NCBI GenBank assembly: GCA_033065855.1
Contig: JAVXUO010002707.1
Location: 123,501-187,500 of the forward strand
DNA: 64,000 bases
Reading direction: 5' to 3'
DNA from: Escallonia rubra
Lineage: Eukaryota; Streptophyta; Magnoliopsida; Escalloniales; Escalloniaceae
Shown: positions 11,899 to 24,987 of the stretch, one piece after another
Layout of the letters: every line of letters begins with the position of its first letter
Position numbering within the stretch: position 1 is the first letter of the stretch
The notes under the pieces: generated by a model
What the model was told of the DNA's origin: nothing
Databases searched by the model: none
Seen by the model: only the letters and a program-made list of their open reading frames with translations
Position numbers and translations under genes: made by a program

Positions 11899-13325
11899 TA
11901 TATGATCAAAATACTAATTATCTAAATTTTTTAATATTTTCTGTTTAATTTCCTTAATTAGAAGAAAACCCAAAAATAGCCATTAATATTTCTAGGTCAA
12001 AAACAAATCCCATAATTTTTATAATAGCCTTACAATATGTGTAAGAAAAATACAGAAACTGAAATCAGGTAAAAAAATTCATTAAAACCATTTTTAAATA
12101 ATTCATTTTGCCCAAACAAATGCGATACATAAATCATATCAAATCACCTCTATAAATTCGAAAACTTGAACTGAAGCATATTAGAATCATATAAGTAGTA
12201 CATAAAAATTTTCAGAATTAAATAGTTTAAATGGATTTTAGAAGTTTCACACTTTCACAAAATATAAAAAATATCAAACGATTTCCGAAAAATTCTGAAA
12301 CTTTCTCAGAATTCTAAACATTAAATATCTTTGCGACTGTAAATGAATTTGCCCGAAAAAGTGGCCAGAGACCACTCCACGCTCCCCAAAACGGTGCACG
12401 GGTTACTCTTCATCGTCTTCTTAGTATGAACGGTAACCCAAGAACCCTAATTTTCGATCTCTCTCCATTTTTACTTCATTTTTTTCTCGTTTTTCCTTCT
12501 CTAATTCCTTCCTATAACATCCTAATACATTATATAACAACAATATATGATCCATGATCAAATTTGCGGAGTTTTATGCGAAGAAAAGAGTGTATATATA
12601 TATACACACGCACATGTATACGCTAATATGGAACTGTTTTAGGGGTGATTACGTTATGAAATCCTCCTTTGAAACACAATCTTTGATCTTCCAACTATAA
12701 TATTGATCACATCTCTCTCCTTTCCTCTTTTCTTTCATTTTCTCTCTCTACTCTCTCTCTCTACACTCTATCTTTTCTCTCTCTTCGTATCTGTCTCTCT
12801 CAATCGTATTTCAGATGAAGAAGAGAAAAGAATGACGGCTACTCCATAATGTTTATATATATATATATAAAACCCTAAAATGCAAAATTACCAAACACCC
12901 CCTAGACTTTAGGTAATTTTCAAAGTTTACCCAAAACTTTCTAATATTATGAAAAGGCCCAAAACACTATTTATGATAAATTAATGTACCAGAAAAAATT
13001 TTAACGGGTTGTTACATAATCCCATTTCACTAATCGTTGCTAAAAGATTGCCCATAAAATTCGGCCGCGCTAATCCTCACTAAACACTTCAATCAATATC
13101 ACTTATAACTGTTAACGTTAAATTGTAACTTATGATTTCAAAAATAGACTTTGTTGCTAAGGGTCATAAACTATAGCACTCAGCTCCACTGATCTCCAAC
13201 ATTTCGTTTAAAAAAATGCCACTAAAGTTGACAAAAGTATTGCTCACCAAATTTTCGCTAAAAGTAAAAAATAATTAGCTGGGGTTTTTACCAGAAAACC
13301 CACCTCAGATTTTGGGGTGTTACAT
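11899..13325 (-). mobile_element. LTR-like sequence(s), Ty3/gypsy chromovirus type, on -
   Basis: On -, one LTR-like start (TGTAACACCCCAAAATCTGA) lies at 13,325 and a second (TGTAACAACCCGTTAAAATT) at 13,014. TGTAACxxCCC is a usual start of chromovirus LTRs. The stretch down to 11,899 (TGATCA as a possible end) is AT-rich, has a TATA-rich patch near 12,590 and a CT-rich stretch at 12,700-12,810, and holds no coding sequence. No target duplication was found, so it may be a truncated or solo LTR. Family call is tentative. Confidence 0.4.
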
Positions 13326-14741
13326 ACCCACACGCAACACTCTAACTACAATAGTGCCGCCCAGAGATTAGAGAAAAAAAAATATTTTGCTAACAGTGTG
13401 GTTGCTCAAATTTCCCTATGTCCACATTGACAAGAAGTGATGATCATCGCGAAACTCTAGCTGAAAGACTAAAAGTTAATCTCTTAGCCACAAATATGTA
13501 GAAACGGATTTTACGACAATAAGCATCAAGGAAAACTATAAGAAAGCACATAACAGATTGGCCAAACTATAAGAAATCATATAAAAAATTACCACCAAAC
13601 CTTAAACAGACACGTAGAACTATAACTTGCAGGTAAAGCATACAGTAGGAGCGGCTTAAAACTTGTTCTGCATTTAAAAGGGACCTCAACATTCAATGAA
13701 AAAGTACATACAAAACCAAGTGCAATTTACAAAGTCTCACAATATACGGGAGATAGTAAACTTTTCAGTACATTAAACTTGTTACATCTTGTGAGCATAA
13801 CATATACAATACAAAAGATTGACAAACGTAAATGTAGCTTTTCGACCAGACTTGTTGGAGTCCCATACAATTGATCTTTTGAATCCGCTTCATTCATCTC
13901 TAGAGGATCGATACACATCCCTAAGCTACATACTTCTCGGTGAATAAATAATCTCGTCATCTTACTAGACTTGTATTATGAGGTAGCTAACCAAGGCCTA
14001 GATGTTACGAGAACGACATATTTGAATTCAGTGACCATGGTTTGTAGAAACGTTTGAACACACACCACATATACCACAGCATTGTGATAGTGCTAGAAGG
14101 CTATTTCAGGGGGGCAAAAAAAAAACATAAGAAATAGGTTGCTCCAACAAAATATAAAGGGAAACACAAGGTGCCCTTTCCTGATGTAGCTCGATAAGTA
14201 CTGGTTATGAGTTAGTCATTCTGAATCCAAAAACAAAAAGTTGTTCTTGTTAACTCTTGAACCATACAGAGCACTCCAGCTCTTCTTATCAAAGCCACAA
14301 AGAAATACAAGGAATTGACCAACTTTCCCACTGTTAACCGAATAGAATAAAAACCCTAAACAAACCGACACTAAATGTACCATGTATGTGAGTCTATATA
14401 CCTCACGCACTCGCAACTAGATGTTGCATTTGTTATTAATCAATTTTATGCATGATCCACATACTTGTCAACTCCATACATATTGGTTTCTCACTTCAAG
14501 TAATGCTAGCTGGTCACTCTAAGAAGCCTAAAAACAAAAAAAATATGTAAGGAGCAACCCGAGTGATCAGCATACCTTTCTCTGAACCCAGATATACCTC
14601 AGATTACTACAAGAAGCATAAACATTCCATCCCTGATGTACTACAAGAACCATAAAATCAGCCTTTTCCTTATCTTACCTCAAATTATGACAATATAGAT
14701 AGCTTAAAATAAGTTTTTTCCTTCTCAAAACTCAACTTTAC
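13326..14741. other. No gene recognised; probably interior of the CACTA remnant
   Basis: The stretch is AT-rich with short ORFs only. By position it should hold the rest of the TNPA-like gene whose first exon is at 14,742-14,961 and the left CACTA end, but neither could be recognised. The phrases ACTACAAGAA near 14,608 and 14,639 lack the leading C and the subterminal repeats expected of a CACTA terminus. Confidence 0.4.
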
Positions 14742-14961
14742 CTGTGGATGGTAAGTCAATTTGTGACCCCTCAAGATGACTGGTCATCTCAGCATCAAGC
14801 GCGTCATCCTCGATGTTGGGTGGATCAGTAATCGCAGCGATGTTAGCATCACTTTGCACCTCAACATTGTGATGCTCGTTGATCTCAGCATGGGGAGAAT
14901 CTCGTGATGGCAATTGTGCGCAGCGACCTCCTCGTGCTCGAAGCTGCTGTCTATTAGCCAT
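14742..14961 (-). CDS. First exon of a TNPA-like accessory gene of CACTA 1
   Basis: On - an ATG at 14,961 opens MANRQQLRARGGRCAQLPSR and runs through an acidic, low-complexity stretch to a good donor (CACAG|gtaaag) at 14,742. It starts just 3' of the transposase gene in the same direction, the position of the second (TNPA/Transposase_24-type) gene of plant CACTA elements. The downstream exons were not recognised. The N-terminus alone has no diagnostic domain, so the assignment rests on position and on likeness to the start of the TNPA-like gene in CACTA 2, also basic then low-complexity. Confidence 0.4.
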
Positions 14962-15168
14962 GGAAACACTATATATACAAATATAGTGTAAGCATAACGA
15001 GAATTGGACCAGATAATGACTGAAAGCAAAATTGAAGTTAACCTTTAATTCAGCGACTACAATAAACAAAATATACGAACAAACAAAGACATGATTCATT
15101 AAGAAGTTTTATTCAGAAATAGATAGTACACATAAATAAATAATACACAGGAAAAAATCAATCACTAC

Positions 15169-18100
15169 TCATAGAATCACTCTTTGCCTCTTCATTTTCA
15201 TTTTCATCTTCCTCTGCCACTTCTTCTTCTTCCTCTTCCTCTTCCTCCTCCTCCTCATCGTCATCGTCATCGTCATCTCCCTCTCCATCTTCCTCCTCCT
15301 CCTCATCATCTACAAAGGTCTCAAGTCTTTGCTTTTTAGCCCCACTTTCTAGAGGAGTCTCAAGTTTACGCCTTTTAGTCCCTCTATCTATAGCTTCCCC
15401 ATTGGTTGTGCGTTTTTTGATCTTTTTACTGGACATTCCTCGACTATTTCTGCTTTAATGTCATTTCTGGCCCAAGTGATGTCACCTATTATATTTTTTG
15501 CATCTTGAACAACCTGTGGCTCACTTGGGAAAAAGTGATGATAACTTTTCATATTCCTTGTCTTCCTATTCCACGTCTTCACAAAAGTCTCTTGGCCTTA
15601 TTCGAATAACCACACGCCAACCACTGTCCCTTGGATGATCCACGAAGAATAGCTGCTCCACTTGAGAGGCCAACACAAATAGTTCATCTTTATAAATAAA
15701 TCTCTTTGAGTTAACAAGTGTAAATCCATATGGATCTGTTTTGATCCCTGTATTTCGATTCACAGTGTCGTACCATTTGCATTTAAAAAGTACCAGTTTC
15801 CCTGCTCCAAAATAATCTATCTCAATTACATCTTCCAAAACACCAAAGTACTCAAATAAATCTTCTGCAAGATTTCTATCTCTAGACGATGAATAACCAT
15901 GTGTAGTAACTAAGACAAACACTCTGCTATTTTGTGTTTTTCTTTTCTGCTCAAGTTGCTCAGTGTGAAACCTATATCCGATTATCAAACAGCCATTTCC
16001 CCATCTTCACAATATCATTTGGACCACGTGCACGGGCAGTTATTTCCTTTGAAACCCCAGCCCTCAAAGTTTTTACCTATGCAATTGCAAATCAAGTAAT
16101 AAGAAAATACTCAAATGCAAATTCAGAAAAAAATAATCTTAAATGCATAAAGAGAACTCACATGCCAACTAAACCATTTGGCAAACTCATTCTTTAAGCA
16201 GTTATCAACTTCCCTTGGCGTAGGTTTCTTTCTACATCTTCCTAGCGTCATTGTGCACACACTTTGACATAGGCTGCAATGACGTTGTATATTAACACAT
16301 TATCCATATACTAAGCCAAAAATAAATATCTTAGCAATGCTTTGAGAAAACTACTTACGTTCGATACTCTTCTAACTCATCACAGTTAAACAACACGTAG
16401 CAATGTGCCGTCTCTATATCCTTCACATCTAGATGAGTCATAGAAGGGGTGCCTAAAAATCTACCTTTGCACCAAAAAACGTACAAACTTCTTCTCACTT
16501 CTTCAAAATATCCATCTTCATTCCTTCCTGGTCGAGTCCATGCTAGATGAGAACCTTCTAAGTACATTGAGCAAAATCTTAAACACTGGCTAATAACCCT
16601 TCTGCAATTGACCCTTCGGGGCAGCTCTTGCATCGAATAAAATCTTTTAGCTTAATCATGTATCTATAATCATGTAATATAAACTACATTAACTCTTAGT
16701 ATCATCTAATATCAAATAAAAAATAATGAAAAGATTTTTACCTTTCAAACATTTGGCGATACTGTACAGGTCCTTGCCTCCTCCGAAGATGAACAGGCAA
16801 ATGGACCATTACGTCGAAGAAAGCCTGTGGAAATATCATCTCAAGATGACAAAGTGTCAATACTATCTTCCTATTAAGTCGTTCTAAGTCTTCAACTCGG
16901 TAATTTTTAAAACACAACTCTTTGAAAAATTGACATATGTCAACTATAGCAGAGCAAACATCCTCTAGCAGTACCCCTCTTATTGCTATCGGAAGAACTT
17001 GATGCATTAGGATATGACAATCATGACTCTTAAGACCTGAAATCTTGCCATCTTTTTCAAGTACACAACGGCTGATATTTGACGAGTAGTCATCAAGAAC
17101 CTTGACATTCTTCAACACATGGAGAAAATCATTTTTCTCATCTTTAGACATTGTGAAACGTGCAACTGCACCAACTTCAATTGGATGCAGTTCTTTTCGT
17201 ATGTTCATATCTTGCATGTCTAAGCGAGCTTTAAGAGCATCTTTTGTCTTCCCGTTGATTATCACAGAAATTCTTCTCAATGTGTGTTATGTTCAAATTA
17301 TGGCGTAAGATGAGAAACCTCCAACATGGCAACTAAAAAAAAATACTTTTTTTCCTCCAGTTCTGGCTGGGATCCTTAGGCACAATAGCTTTACTAGCCT
17401 TTCCAAACATAACATTTATGTCGCTCAACGTTTCAAGCACATCAAACCCGGAATGAATAACCGGACGTTCTCGTACTCACATAGCCCGTTGAAATTTATT
17501 TTGTTAAGCCTATATATGTGATATGGATCTAGAAAAGATCGGTGTGCCATATAACATTGCTTACCACGTAATCTACAAGATCAAGTATCTTCTTGACAAA
17601 CTGAACACGCCAACTTGCCCTTCGTGCTATAACCTGCCAACATTGCATAAGTTGGGAAGTCGCTAATAGTCCACATGAGCATTGCACACATCTTGAAGTT
17701 AGATGTGGTGAAGGCGTCATAAGTTTCAACACCATCAAACAACACCTTGAGCTCCTCAATTAACGGCCTAAGATACACGTCAATATCATTACCAGGCGAA
17801 GTTGGACCAAGTATTAGGAAAGGCATAATGAAAATTTATTGTTGCATACACATTCCCGGAGGCAAGCTATAAATATCCACGGTAAGTGGCCATATGCTAT
17901 GATTTTCTCCGTAGCGAAAAGGATCCATATCATCAGTTGATAGCCCGAGTCTTAAATTACGAGGGTCTGCAGCGAAGTCTGGATTATAGCGATTAAAGTG
18001 TTTCCAAGCTTCAGAGTCAGCAAAAATGTCATTTTCCTTCGTCTTTTCGACATTTTTTATCATGCCCCATTAATTCAGCTATCTTTGGTGACATATATAG

Positions 18101-18897
18101 CCTTTGCAATCTTGGTATCAAAGGAAAATGACGCAATTGCTTCAAAGCTACTTTTTTTCCTTCTTTACAAGTTCCAGGTTCTCATTCCTTTACCACCTCC
18201 ATTTGAACCATTCTCCATCTTGATTTCTTGCAAACCTTGCACGAATTCAATGTGCTATCTTCCTTCCAATATAACATACAATCATCAGGATAAGCGTCAA
18301 TCTTATCGTAGCTGAATCCCAAGTCACCGATCATCTTTTTTGTCTCATAAAAGTTGGCAGGCAACGTCTCAACATCAGGAAGTATTTCTTTTAACTTTCT
18401 AACTAGAAATAAAAGGGGACTTGTCTGTCCATTTACTGGTGCATTTTAGATTAAATAACCACACAATAAATGATAGCTTTGTCTCAGTCTTGCACCCCGA
18501 ATATAATGGTCGATCTGCATCGCTCATGTATATAAGTTTGCAACTTTAACACAAGGGTCCTCCGATCGACTAATAAAGATGTCATTTATCATTTCATGCA
18601 TAGCTCCACCACCACCAATGTTGAGCTCTACATCATTTCCCATGCGATTTGAATGATAAGATGAGCCTTCCCCATGAACTGTCCACACCGTATAAAAGCT
18701 CATAAATCCCCTTATTATTAAATGTGCTTGCACAATTTCACGTGTGCGGAACATGCTATTAACACATTTTCTACACGGACATAAAATCTCTCTAAAGATT
18801 GTTGTTGTTTATTTGCAAATGCGAAATCCGGAAACATGTCGACTCCAGCACAATAACTATCAGTTTCCCTAAAGTGCGTCATCCATTTCTTGTCCAT
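15169..18897 (-). pseudogene. CACTA TNP2-type transposase, multi-exon, probably defective
   Basis: This gene would encode the transposase that cuts and moves CACTA elements in the nucleus. On -, the ATG at 18,897 opens MDKKWMTHFRETDSYCAGV, the transposase-associated domain (PF13963). Next come a histidine/glycine-rich segment (18,754-18,600), the TNP2 core at 18,364-17,581 (LGFSYDKIDAYPDDCMLYW, AWKHFNRYNPDFAADPRNLR, LGPTSPGNDIDVYLRPLIEE, SDFPTYAMLAGYSTKGKLAC), DUF4218 at 17,050-16,738 (KSHDCHILMHQVLPIAIRG) and DUF4216 at 15,880-15,570 (EIDYFGAGKLVLFKCKWYD). A C-terminal tail at 15,436-15,169 has a long run of Asp and Glu. The reading frame changes several times; some changes fit introns, but I could not link all, so it is probably dead. 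Confidence 0.8.
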
Positions 18898-19091
18898 ATT
18901 ATCTCCCTTGTATAAGGAAATCCAAAGCAGAAACGCAAACAACAATAAGAGAAAGGTAGATCCGAAGATATCATAATGACAATAAACTATGGCGTAATAT
19001 GAGAAACCTCCAAATTGTGGCGAAAGATGAGAAACCTCCAATATGACAACAACAACTGATGTGCAAAATTGTAAGAAACTAGAAATAACCA

Positions 19092-20750
19092 ATTAATGTG
19101 TAGTCACTTGATAACCTCCAAAAATCAAGCATTTCTTTTCGAACCCAGGCAATCAAACAAATTGAAAACCAAAAATCAAAGAGCAGCATAACTTCACCTA
19201 CATACACACACAAACAACTGCAAATTGCAATTTTGAAGTAATCAACACCACAAACGAAGCCAAATCCCACAAATACCACAAATACCACAATGTCGTGATC
19301 TCAAATCCAACAATTACTCACAAAAAATTCAGCCGCTTGGTTACATGTAAAAATAAACTTGAACTGCAAAAAGTAGATAGATTCCACCAAAAAATATATA
19401 TATTTGCACTGAAATCAACCATTGGCAATAAATGCCTCAAAGCTAAAAAAACAAACCCTAAAACCCAAATTAGTTTGACATTTTGAGTTGACTTAACATT
19501 GACACAAACTTTGCACAAGAAAATGAAGGAAACAAGTTGCAGTGCGAAGTTTATCAACAATATGTTAGTATCTCGTATCAATAATATGTTGGGATTGAAT
19601 TTGGGATTCAATTGTTCTTCTATACTTGGACCTGGTTTTGCTTTAACTTCTAATTATCTCGTATCAAGCTGACTGTTTTCTTGTCTCATTATATTCATAC
19701 AGTCAAAAGTTCATATTTTCACAAACGACAATGGCCTGCGCTTGGTTCGAAATCTACCGTTTTTTTTTCTTTTTCAATTCTCAGGTTTGAAGCCTATTGA
19801 ACCCAGGGGAGGAAGGTGAAAAGACGATCTTCATGAACGGTTGATCACGATGGAGAAAATAATATGGGGAAGAACTTTTAGCATAAGTAAATGAATTATG
19901 CAAATAAGCTTATCCATTAAATGATACAGCTGAGACTTTGATTCTTTTGGTGTATAGATACATATGAAAAGCTTGCCTCGCACATAAAGCATGTTGTGGT
20001 CTTATCCTAATGTTGCGTAGTGTATAATGAGCATGTAAGGATCTGAAACATAACTAGGATCCAAGGAAAAGGGTAGCAGTATTACTTAATAGTAGTTGCA
20101 CAGGATCCTAAAATTCAAATGGGGCTTCACTTAATCAGAAGTGATTTCCTAACAGACCGTACTAAAATGTGGGCAACATATACAAATCAGTAGGAATCAT
20201 GCCTGTAATTTTAAGTGATTTCCTGACAGAGATTAATCACAATCTAGGACTAATGTTCAGATTGAAGGCATGGAATGTCACCCCAGAGGATGCGTGTAAC
20301 TTATGCTCTGCTCACAAACATGATGGAGCATATGTATATGGACTACAAGAACTCATTTTGCAAGGTGGCTTTCTCTCCTATCCTTTTCAATACATGAATT
20401 CAGGGGCAAAACTCTATAAATTACTGGTGGTGTATTGTATACAGTTTACTAGGAATCAGCTGACCTTCAATCAATAGCTTATTGATTTACAACATGTTTT
20501 CTGAGCAATGCGTGAATTATAAATGGCATCCAAAAATAGCGACTAGGAAATCAGTTCGGCTAAATCTTGAAAAACAAAGGTTTCACGAATGAGCCAATAA
20601 TGTACGAAGTTAAATTGCTATCGTTCTTCAATTCACAGACAAACATCAAGAATCGCAGAGTTGCACTTTTTTTTGCAGCCGAACATCAAGTTTTAATGTA
20701 TGCAAACAAACAAAGATTTGATACCGTCATATTCATAGTGTCAAAGTAAT
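19092..20750. other. Gene-free stretch inside CACTA 1
   Basis: AT-rich sequence upstream of the transposase start. Short ORFs on both strands have no recognisable domain. The 20,169-20,477 ORF on + (102 codons) looks ordinary in composition but matches no family known to me. Confidence 0.3.
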
Positions 20751-21190
20751 TGGAGGAGAGAGTGTACCAGTTGCTGAGAGCTTTATTCGAGTGTTTGCAC
20801 CAAAAAATATATTTTCTCACTAATAAGTTCACTTTGATTAAATGCCACTAAATGGCATTTAATTTTTATTATTTCTGAAGAGATAATGGAAGATTCAAGA
20901 AGTGAAAGAAACCAACTTCTGAAAATGTGTCTTATTGATAAGGGATAAGTGGGGTTGGTTACTTATTAGTGGGTGATTATTTTCTAAGTGGGTAGTTTAT
21001 CTCTAAGTGGGTAGTTTGTCTTGTAATGGTAGTTATTTTCTACAAAGCCTTTAGTATAAAAAGTGGGTTGAAGAAGAAAGAAGAGACATCACAATCAATC
21101 ATCAACTAGACAAATTAATCTTTTTCTTTCTTTTGTTTAGAGGCTTTTGCTGCCATCGATAGGAAGTTCAGTTTCCAGACTTGGAAACAT
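20750..21190 (+). mobile_element. Possible Ty1/copia solo LTR-like sequence
   Basis: Short direct repeats (AAGTGGGTAGTTT, near 20,980-21,020), a TATA-like TAGTATAAAAAG at about 21,050, then a purine-rich patch and ATCAATCATCAACTAG resemble the layout of plant copia LTRs. No TG...CA borders or target duplication could be fixed. The call is tentative. Confidence 0.3.
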
Positions 21191-21477
21191 TGTTGTGTAA
21201 ACATTCGCGATCAATCGAAGCTCTCTTTGTCATTTATGGGAGCGCAGTCTTTTACTTGCAATTTCCGTCTGTTCGTCGAAGTTTCTCGTTTTTAGGGAAG
21301 TCCCCAGGCCCGAGGGGCAAAAAAGATCCCGCACTTTTAATCGGTTGTGCCGCCGGTGCACCAATCGATAATGAGTTTGCCCAACAGCGCAAACATCGGG
21401 AAGATAGATTTCGAAGAACTAGGACCTTGATCAAAGACCTGTGGGCAGCCCCGACGCTTAACCACCACGATACCTAG
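21181..21477 (+). other. Unrecognised 98-codon ORF with higher GC than its surroundings
   Basis: An open frame of 98 codons, more GC-rich than the AT-rich flanks, includes FLGKSPGPRGKKDPALLIGC and RKHREDRFRRTRTLIKDLW. The minus strand is also open for 60 codons (21,252-21,434). I considered an organelle origin but could match no organelle gene. It could be a captured fragment or the leader of an element linked to the LTR-like sequence before it. Confidence 0.25.
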
Positions 21478-21719
21478 AGTTTTAATTTAAATCTATCAAT
21501 CTCATGCGCAAAGTTACAACTAATTAGAGATAAAGTAACACCAAACTTACCTCGGAAGAAAAAATCAGCAGAGATAATAAAGTGTTCCACACTACACATT
21601 GATTGATAAAGGTCAGAGAAAGATTAGAAGATTGAAAAAGCAAAAAATTGAATTAGAGAAAGCCTGATTTTGGGAAGACCCAAGCAATTGAAAATCAGAG
21701 AGGGTGAGGGAGAGAATCA

Positions 21720-21985
21720 GAGCAGAAATTCTATATGTGTGTGTTTGGGTGCATGTGTGTGTCTGTGTAATAGTGTGTGCGTTTGTGTGGGTCTGTTGTG
21801 TGTATGTGTGTTTCAAAGAGAGGGAGATCGAAAGATAAAATCGAGAGAAGGAGATCAAAAGCCTGATCGCGTTTGCGTTGATTGCGTTTGCGTTTGCGTC
21901 CAGTGATGTGTGTGTACGTCTGGGATTTGTGTTTGTGCGTATGGGATTTGGGTGTGTGCGTCTGGGTGTGAGTTTCAGAGAGAAG
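21720..21985 (+). repeat. TG-rich low-complexity stretch
   Basis: Imperfect GTGTGT/TGTGTTTG runs dominate the region, with repeated TTGCGTTTGCG near 21,870-21,900. Overlapping ORFs on both strands (78 to 128 codons) are composed of Cys/Val or Thr/His runs and are simple-sequence artefacts. Confidence 0.7.
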
Positions 21986-22149
21986 AAGAACAAAAGCAAA
22001 AAGCCGAGAGCCGAGTTGGGGGAGGTAACCTTTGATTACGTGAGTTCGTGGGATACAGATCGAATGAAAAAAAGGGGAATGCCTACAGCAGCGGTATGTC
22101 CGCTACCACAAAATTGCTTGGCCACTTGTATTGGGTTTTATTTGGCGCT

Positions 22150-22359
22150 ATGATTTTGCGGGGTTTTGTAGTGTAAAGTTTTCAGCCACACTTAAGCCGT
22201 GAGCCATTTTTTCACGAGCTATGGCAGCGGTACACGGCAACCACTGCTGTATACACTCTATACCAGCGGCTTATATGGCCGCGGCTATAACTCGCTACTA
22301 TACATAGTATATGCCAACGGTTTTTTGGGCCGCTGCTATTGGGCATTTTTCTTGTAGTG
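22150..22359 (-). repeat. Right terminus and subterminal repeats of CACTA 1
   Basis: The sequence ends in TTTTTCTTGTAGTG at 22,359, the complement of CACTACAAGAAAA. Inside it, motifs like GCCGCTGCTATTGGGC, GCAGCGGTA and GCCGCGGCTATAAC recur in both orientations, as subterminal transposase-binding repeats of CACTA elements do. The three bases outside are CGA; no matching left copy was found. Confidence 0.8.
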
Positions 22360-22375
22360 CGATACTCAAAATTGA

Positions 22376-24760
22376 GTTCTAATAAGTTAATCTATTAATT
22401 AGTTAGAATTTCAGAACGTTTAGAATTATTTTTTCAATTATATAAGGCTTAACCAATTGAAATTAACTTATCAAGGAATAAGAACCCGATCCAAGAGAGT
22501 ATTTCAAGTCTTTAGTGACACTTATAATGGTTATAGTTCTATTTGACAGTAAAAACATAATGTGATGATGTGTTAAGCAAAGAAGCTATCTACGATGGTG
22601 TGTCGCGCAAAGAAGCTCACGCTTCGCTTATTAAACATTTAGATCCATTACGATAAGTATATACAATAATAAAATAAATATGAATCAAGTGTTACATTAT
22701 TTTTATTGTTTCAATCTCAAAATTAACATCATTTTTTTCTCTCTGAACATTTTTTTTATTTTTTAGATACATAAATTTTTATATTCATATTAAAGCGTGG
22801 TTTTAAGAATACAATAGGTAAAGTTAAGTCATAATATATTAAAGTTTCAAAATGCTTAGAATTACTTTTTCAATTAAATTAAATTTTATTGATATGGATA
22901 TTAACTAATAAAGAAATAAGAACCCCATTCAAGATAATATATGAGACCTTTAAACACACTTACAATATTTATTATTTTATTTCTCATTAAAAACATAATC
23001 TGATGACATATCATATTTTTGTATCTTAAAGGTTTAAATGTTCTCAAATATAGTAATTAAGAATAATTTGATTTAATTGCGCATTTTTTCTTCTAATACA
23101 TATGTAATTTCTTTTCAAAATCTCATTTATGCTTATATAGCTTCTTTGGTGATCATACCTTCTTATCAAACCAAACAATTGTCCTATAATTTGATTAATC
23201 ATTTTATATATTACATAGATAATTCTTACAATGATTATGATATGTATAATTACATATAGATTTAGTAAAATATAATAAATTGAAATTAATTGTGACATAA
23301 GATTTTTTTGTTCTAAATATCATATGTTATCTTTATTTTCTAGATACGTGATTTTTTATCTTCGTATGAGAGAGTTAGTTTTAAGAACATGGTAGTCAAA
23401 ATCAAATCCTAAAAAATTATCATATTTAAAGTTTTAGAAACAAAATTAAATAAACTTCAAAAAAGGGATCACATCAAAAATAATATTTGCATACCTTTGG
23501 ATACACTGACATGTTTAGTATATAGCTTTAAATCATTTTGAACTATCAGATGTCCGAATAAGCTTTGCCATTATTGCAATTTTAGTTAATAATAATTATA
23601 CGGTTATTTTTTAGTTGTGTGGTCTCACCCAAAAAAAAAATTATGTCAAATTTTTTATTGTACGAAAGTGATTCTAAAAGTTATATACTATATTGATAAA
23701 TTTTTACATCGATCATGATAAGCATATATTACAGCTAGCATATATTAAAATACAATAAGTATGAATCAATTGTTACATTACTTTTATTATTTGAATCTCA
23801 ATTGTAACGTCATTTTCTTTTCTCTTCTATGTCAAATATGTTATATTCATTTTGTAGATGTATTAGTTTCTATGTTCGTATTAGAGAGTGGTTTTAAGGA
23901 TACAATAGTTGAAATTAAGTCATACTAAATTAGTTTATTAATTTGTTAAAGTTTTAAAATGCTTTAAATTAGTTTTTCAAACATATGAAGCTCACTGATA
24001 CGAAAAATAACTTATCAAGAAATAAGGACCATATGCGAGACCTTTAGAGACACTTATAATGTTTATAATTTTATTTAACATTGAAAATATAATCTGATGA
24101 CATTTAATATTTTGTATTTTAAAGGTTTGAAATATTCTCAAATATAGTAATTAAGAATAATTTGATTTAATTGCACAATTGTTTTCTAGCACGTTATGTG
24201 ATTTCTTTTCAAAATCTCATTTACGCTTATATAGCCACTTTGTTGATCGCGCTGTCTTATCGAAGCAAAAAATTATCCTATGATTTGGTTATTTATTTTA
24301 TATATTATATAGATAATTATTTTTCAATAAATTTCAGAATGTTTAGAATTATTTTCTCAACTATATAAGGTTAGAAATATGAAAATGAACTTATCAATAA
24401 TTTGGTCCATATTCAAGATAATATTTTTTTTAGATATATGAAATTTTATATTCATATTGGAGAGTGGTTTTGAGGAAACAACACTCAAAATTAAGTCCTA
24501 ATAAGCTAATCCACTAATTAGTTAGAGTTTCAGAACATTTATAATTTTTTTTTTCAATTATATAATGTTTACTAGTATAGAAATTAAGTTATCAAGAAAT
24601 AAGGATAACATCCAAGATAGTATTTCAGACCTTTAGTAACATTTATAATGGTTATAATGTTATTTGACATTGAAAATATAATGTGATGATGTGTGAAGCA
24701 AAGACCCTATCTTTGTAATGACGTACCTCGCGCAAAGAAACTCTCACTTCACTTGTTATA
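22376..24760 (+). repeat. AT-rich diverged tandem repeats, about 0.5 kb units and a 1.1-kb higher period
   Basis: A set of landmarks recurs. TTAAGAATAATTTGATTTAA is at 23,057 and 24,145 (1,088 bp apart). A TTTAGATAxxTxAATTTT-like start followed by GAGAGTGGTTTTAAG lies near 22,760, 23,338, 23,858 and 24,430. CTAATTAGTTAGA(A/G)TTTCAGAAC is at about 22,395 and 24,510. The copies are strongly diverged, so the array is old. It begins just outside the CACTA 1 terminus. Short ORFs here are chance frames. Confidence 0.75.
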
Positions 24761-24987
24761 CATTGTGTAGTTATAAATATTGATGTTACAGCCAGACAGT
24801 AGGTATGATTGGTACTTTTCATCCATTTTCTCCATTTCTCAAAGTAAAACACCCCAAAATGGCAAATGTATATACAGGCACAACATAGCATGTTCTTACT
24901 TAGAGAGAGCCGTCTGTGCCACTCAATGTCGCACTCATGAATCCTTGCAACTGAGCATTAAAGCGAGCCTCTAATTCCTCTCGTTGC

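Larger units (their letters stand above)
14742..22359 (-). mobile_element. CACTA (En/Spm) transposon 1, degraded, right terminus found
   Basis: A TNP2-type transposase gene on - (18,897-15,169) and a clean CACTA terminus at 22,347-22,359 (on -, CACTACAAGAAAA) define the element. Subterminal copies of GCCGCTGCTAT-like motifs precede the terminus from about 22,150. The left terminus was not found; the LTR-like and Ty3/gypsy sequences to the left may interrupt or truncate it. The 3.4 kb between transposase start and terminus also holds foreign-looking sequence (20,750-21,477). The true left boundary is unknown. Confidence 0.75.

Noticed and set aside
14600-14650. Left terminus of CACTA 1 at ACTACAAGAA phrases
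   Set aside because: They lack the leading C of CACTA and have no subterminal repeats, and the TNPA-like exon lies just beyond.
21181-21477. Organelle DNA insertion
   Set aside because: GC content and frame suggested it, but I could match no plastid or mitochondrial gene; kept only as unrecognised.
21613-21999. 128-codon - strand ORF rich in Thr/His/Asn
   Set aside because: It reads through TG/CA-rich simple sequence and has no domain.
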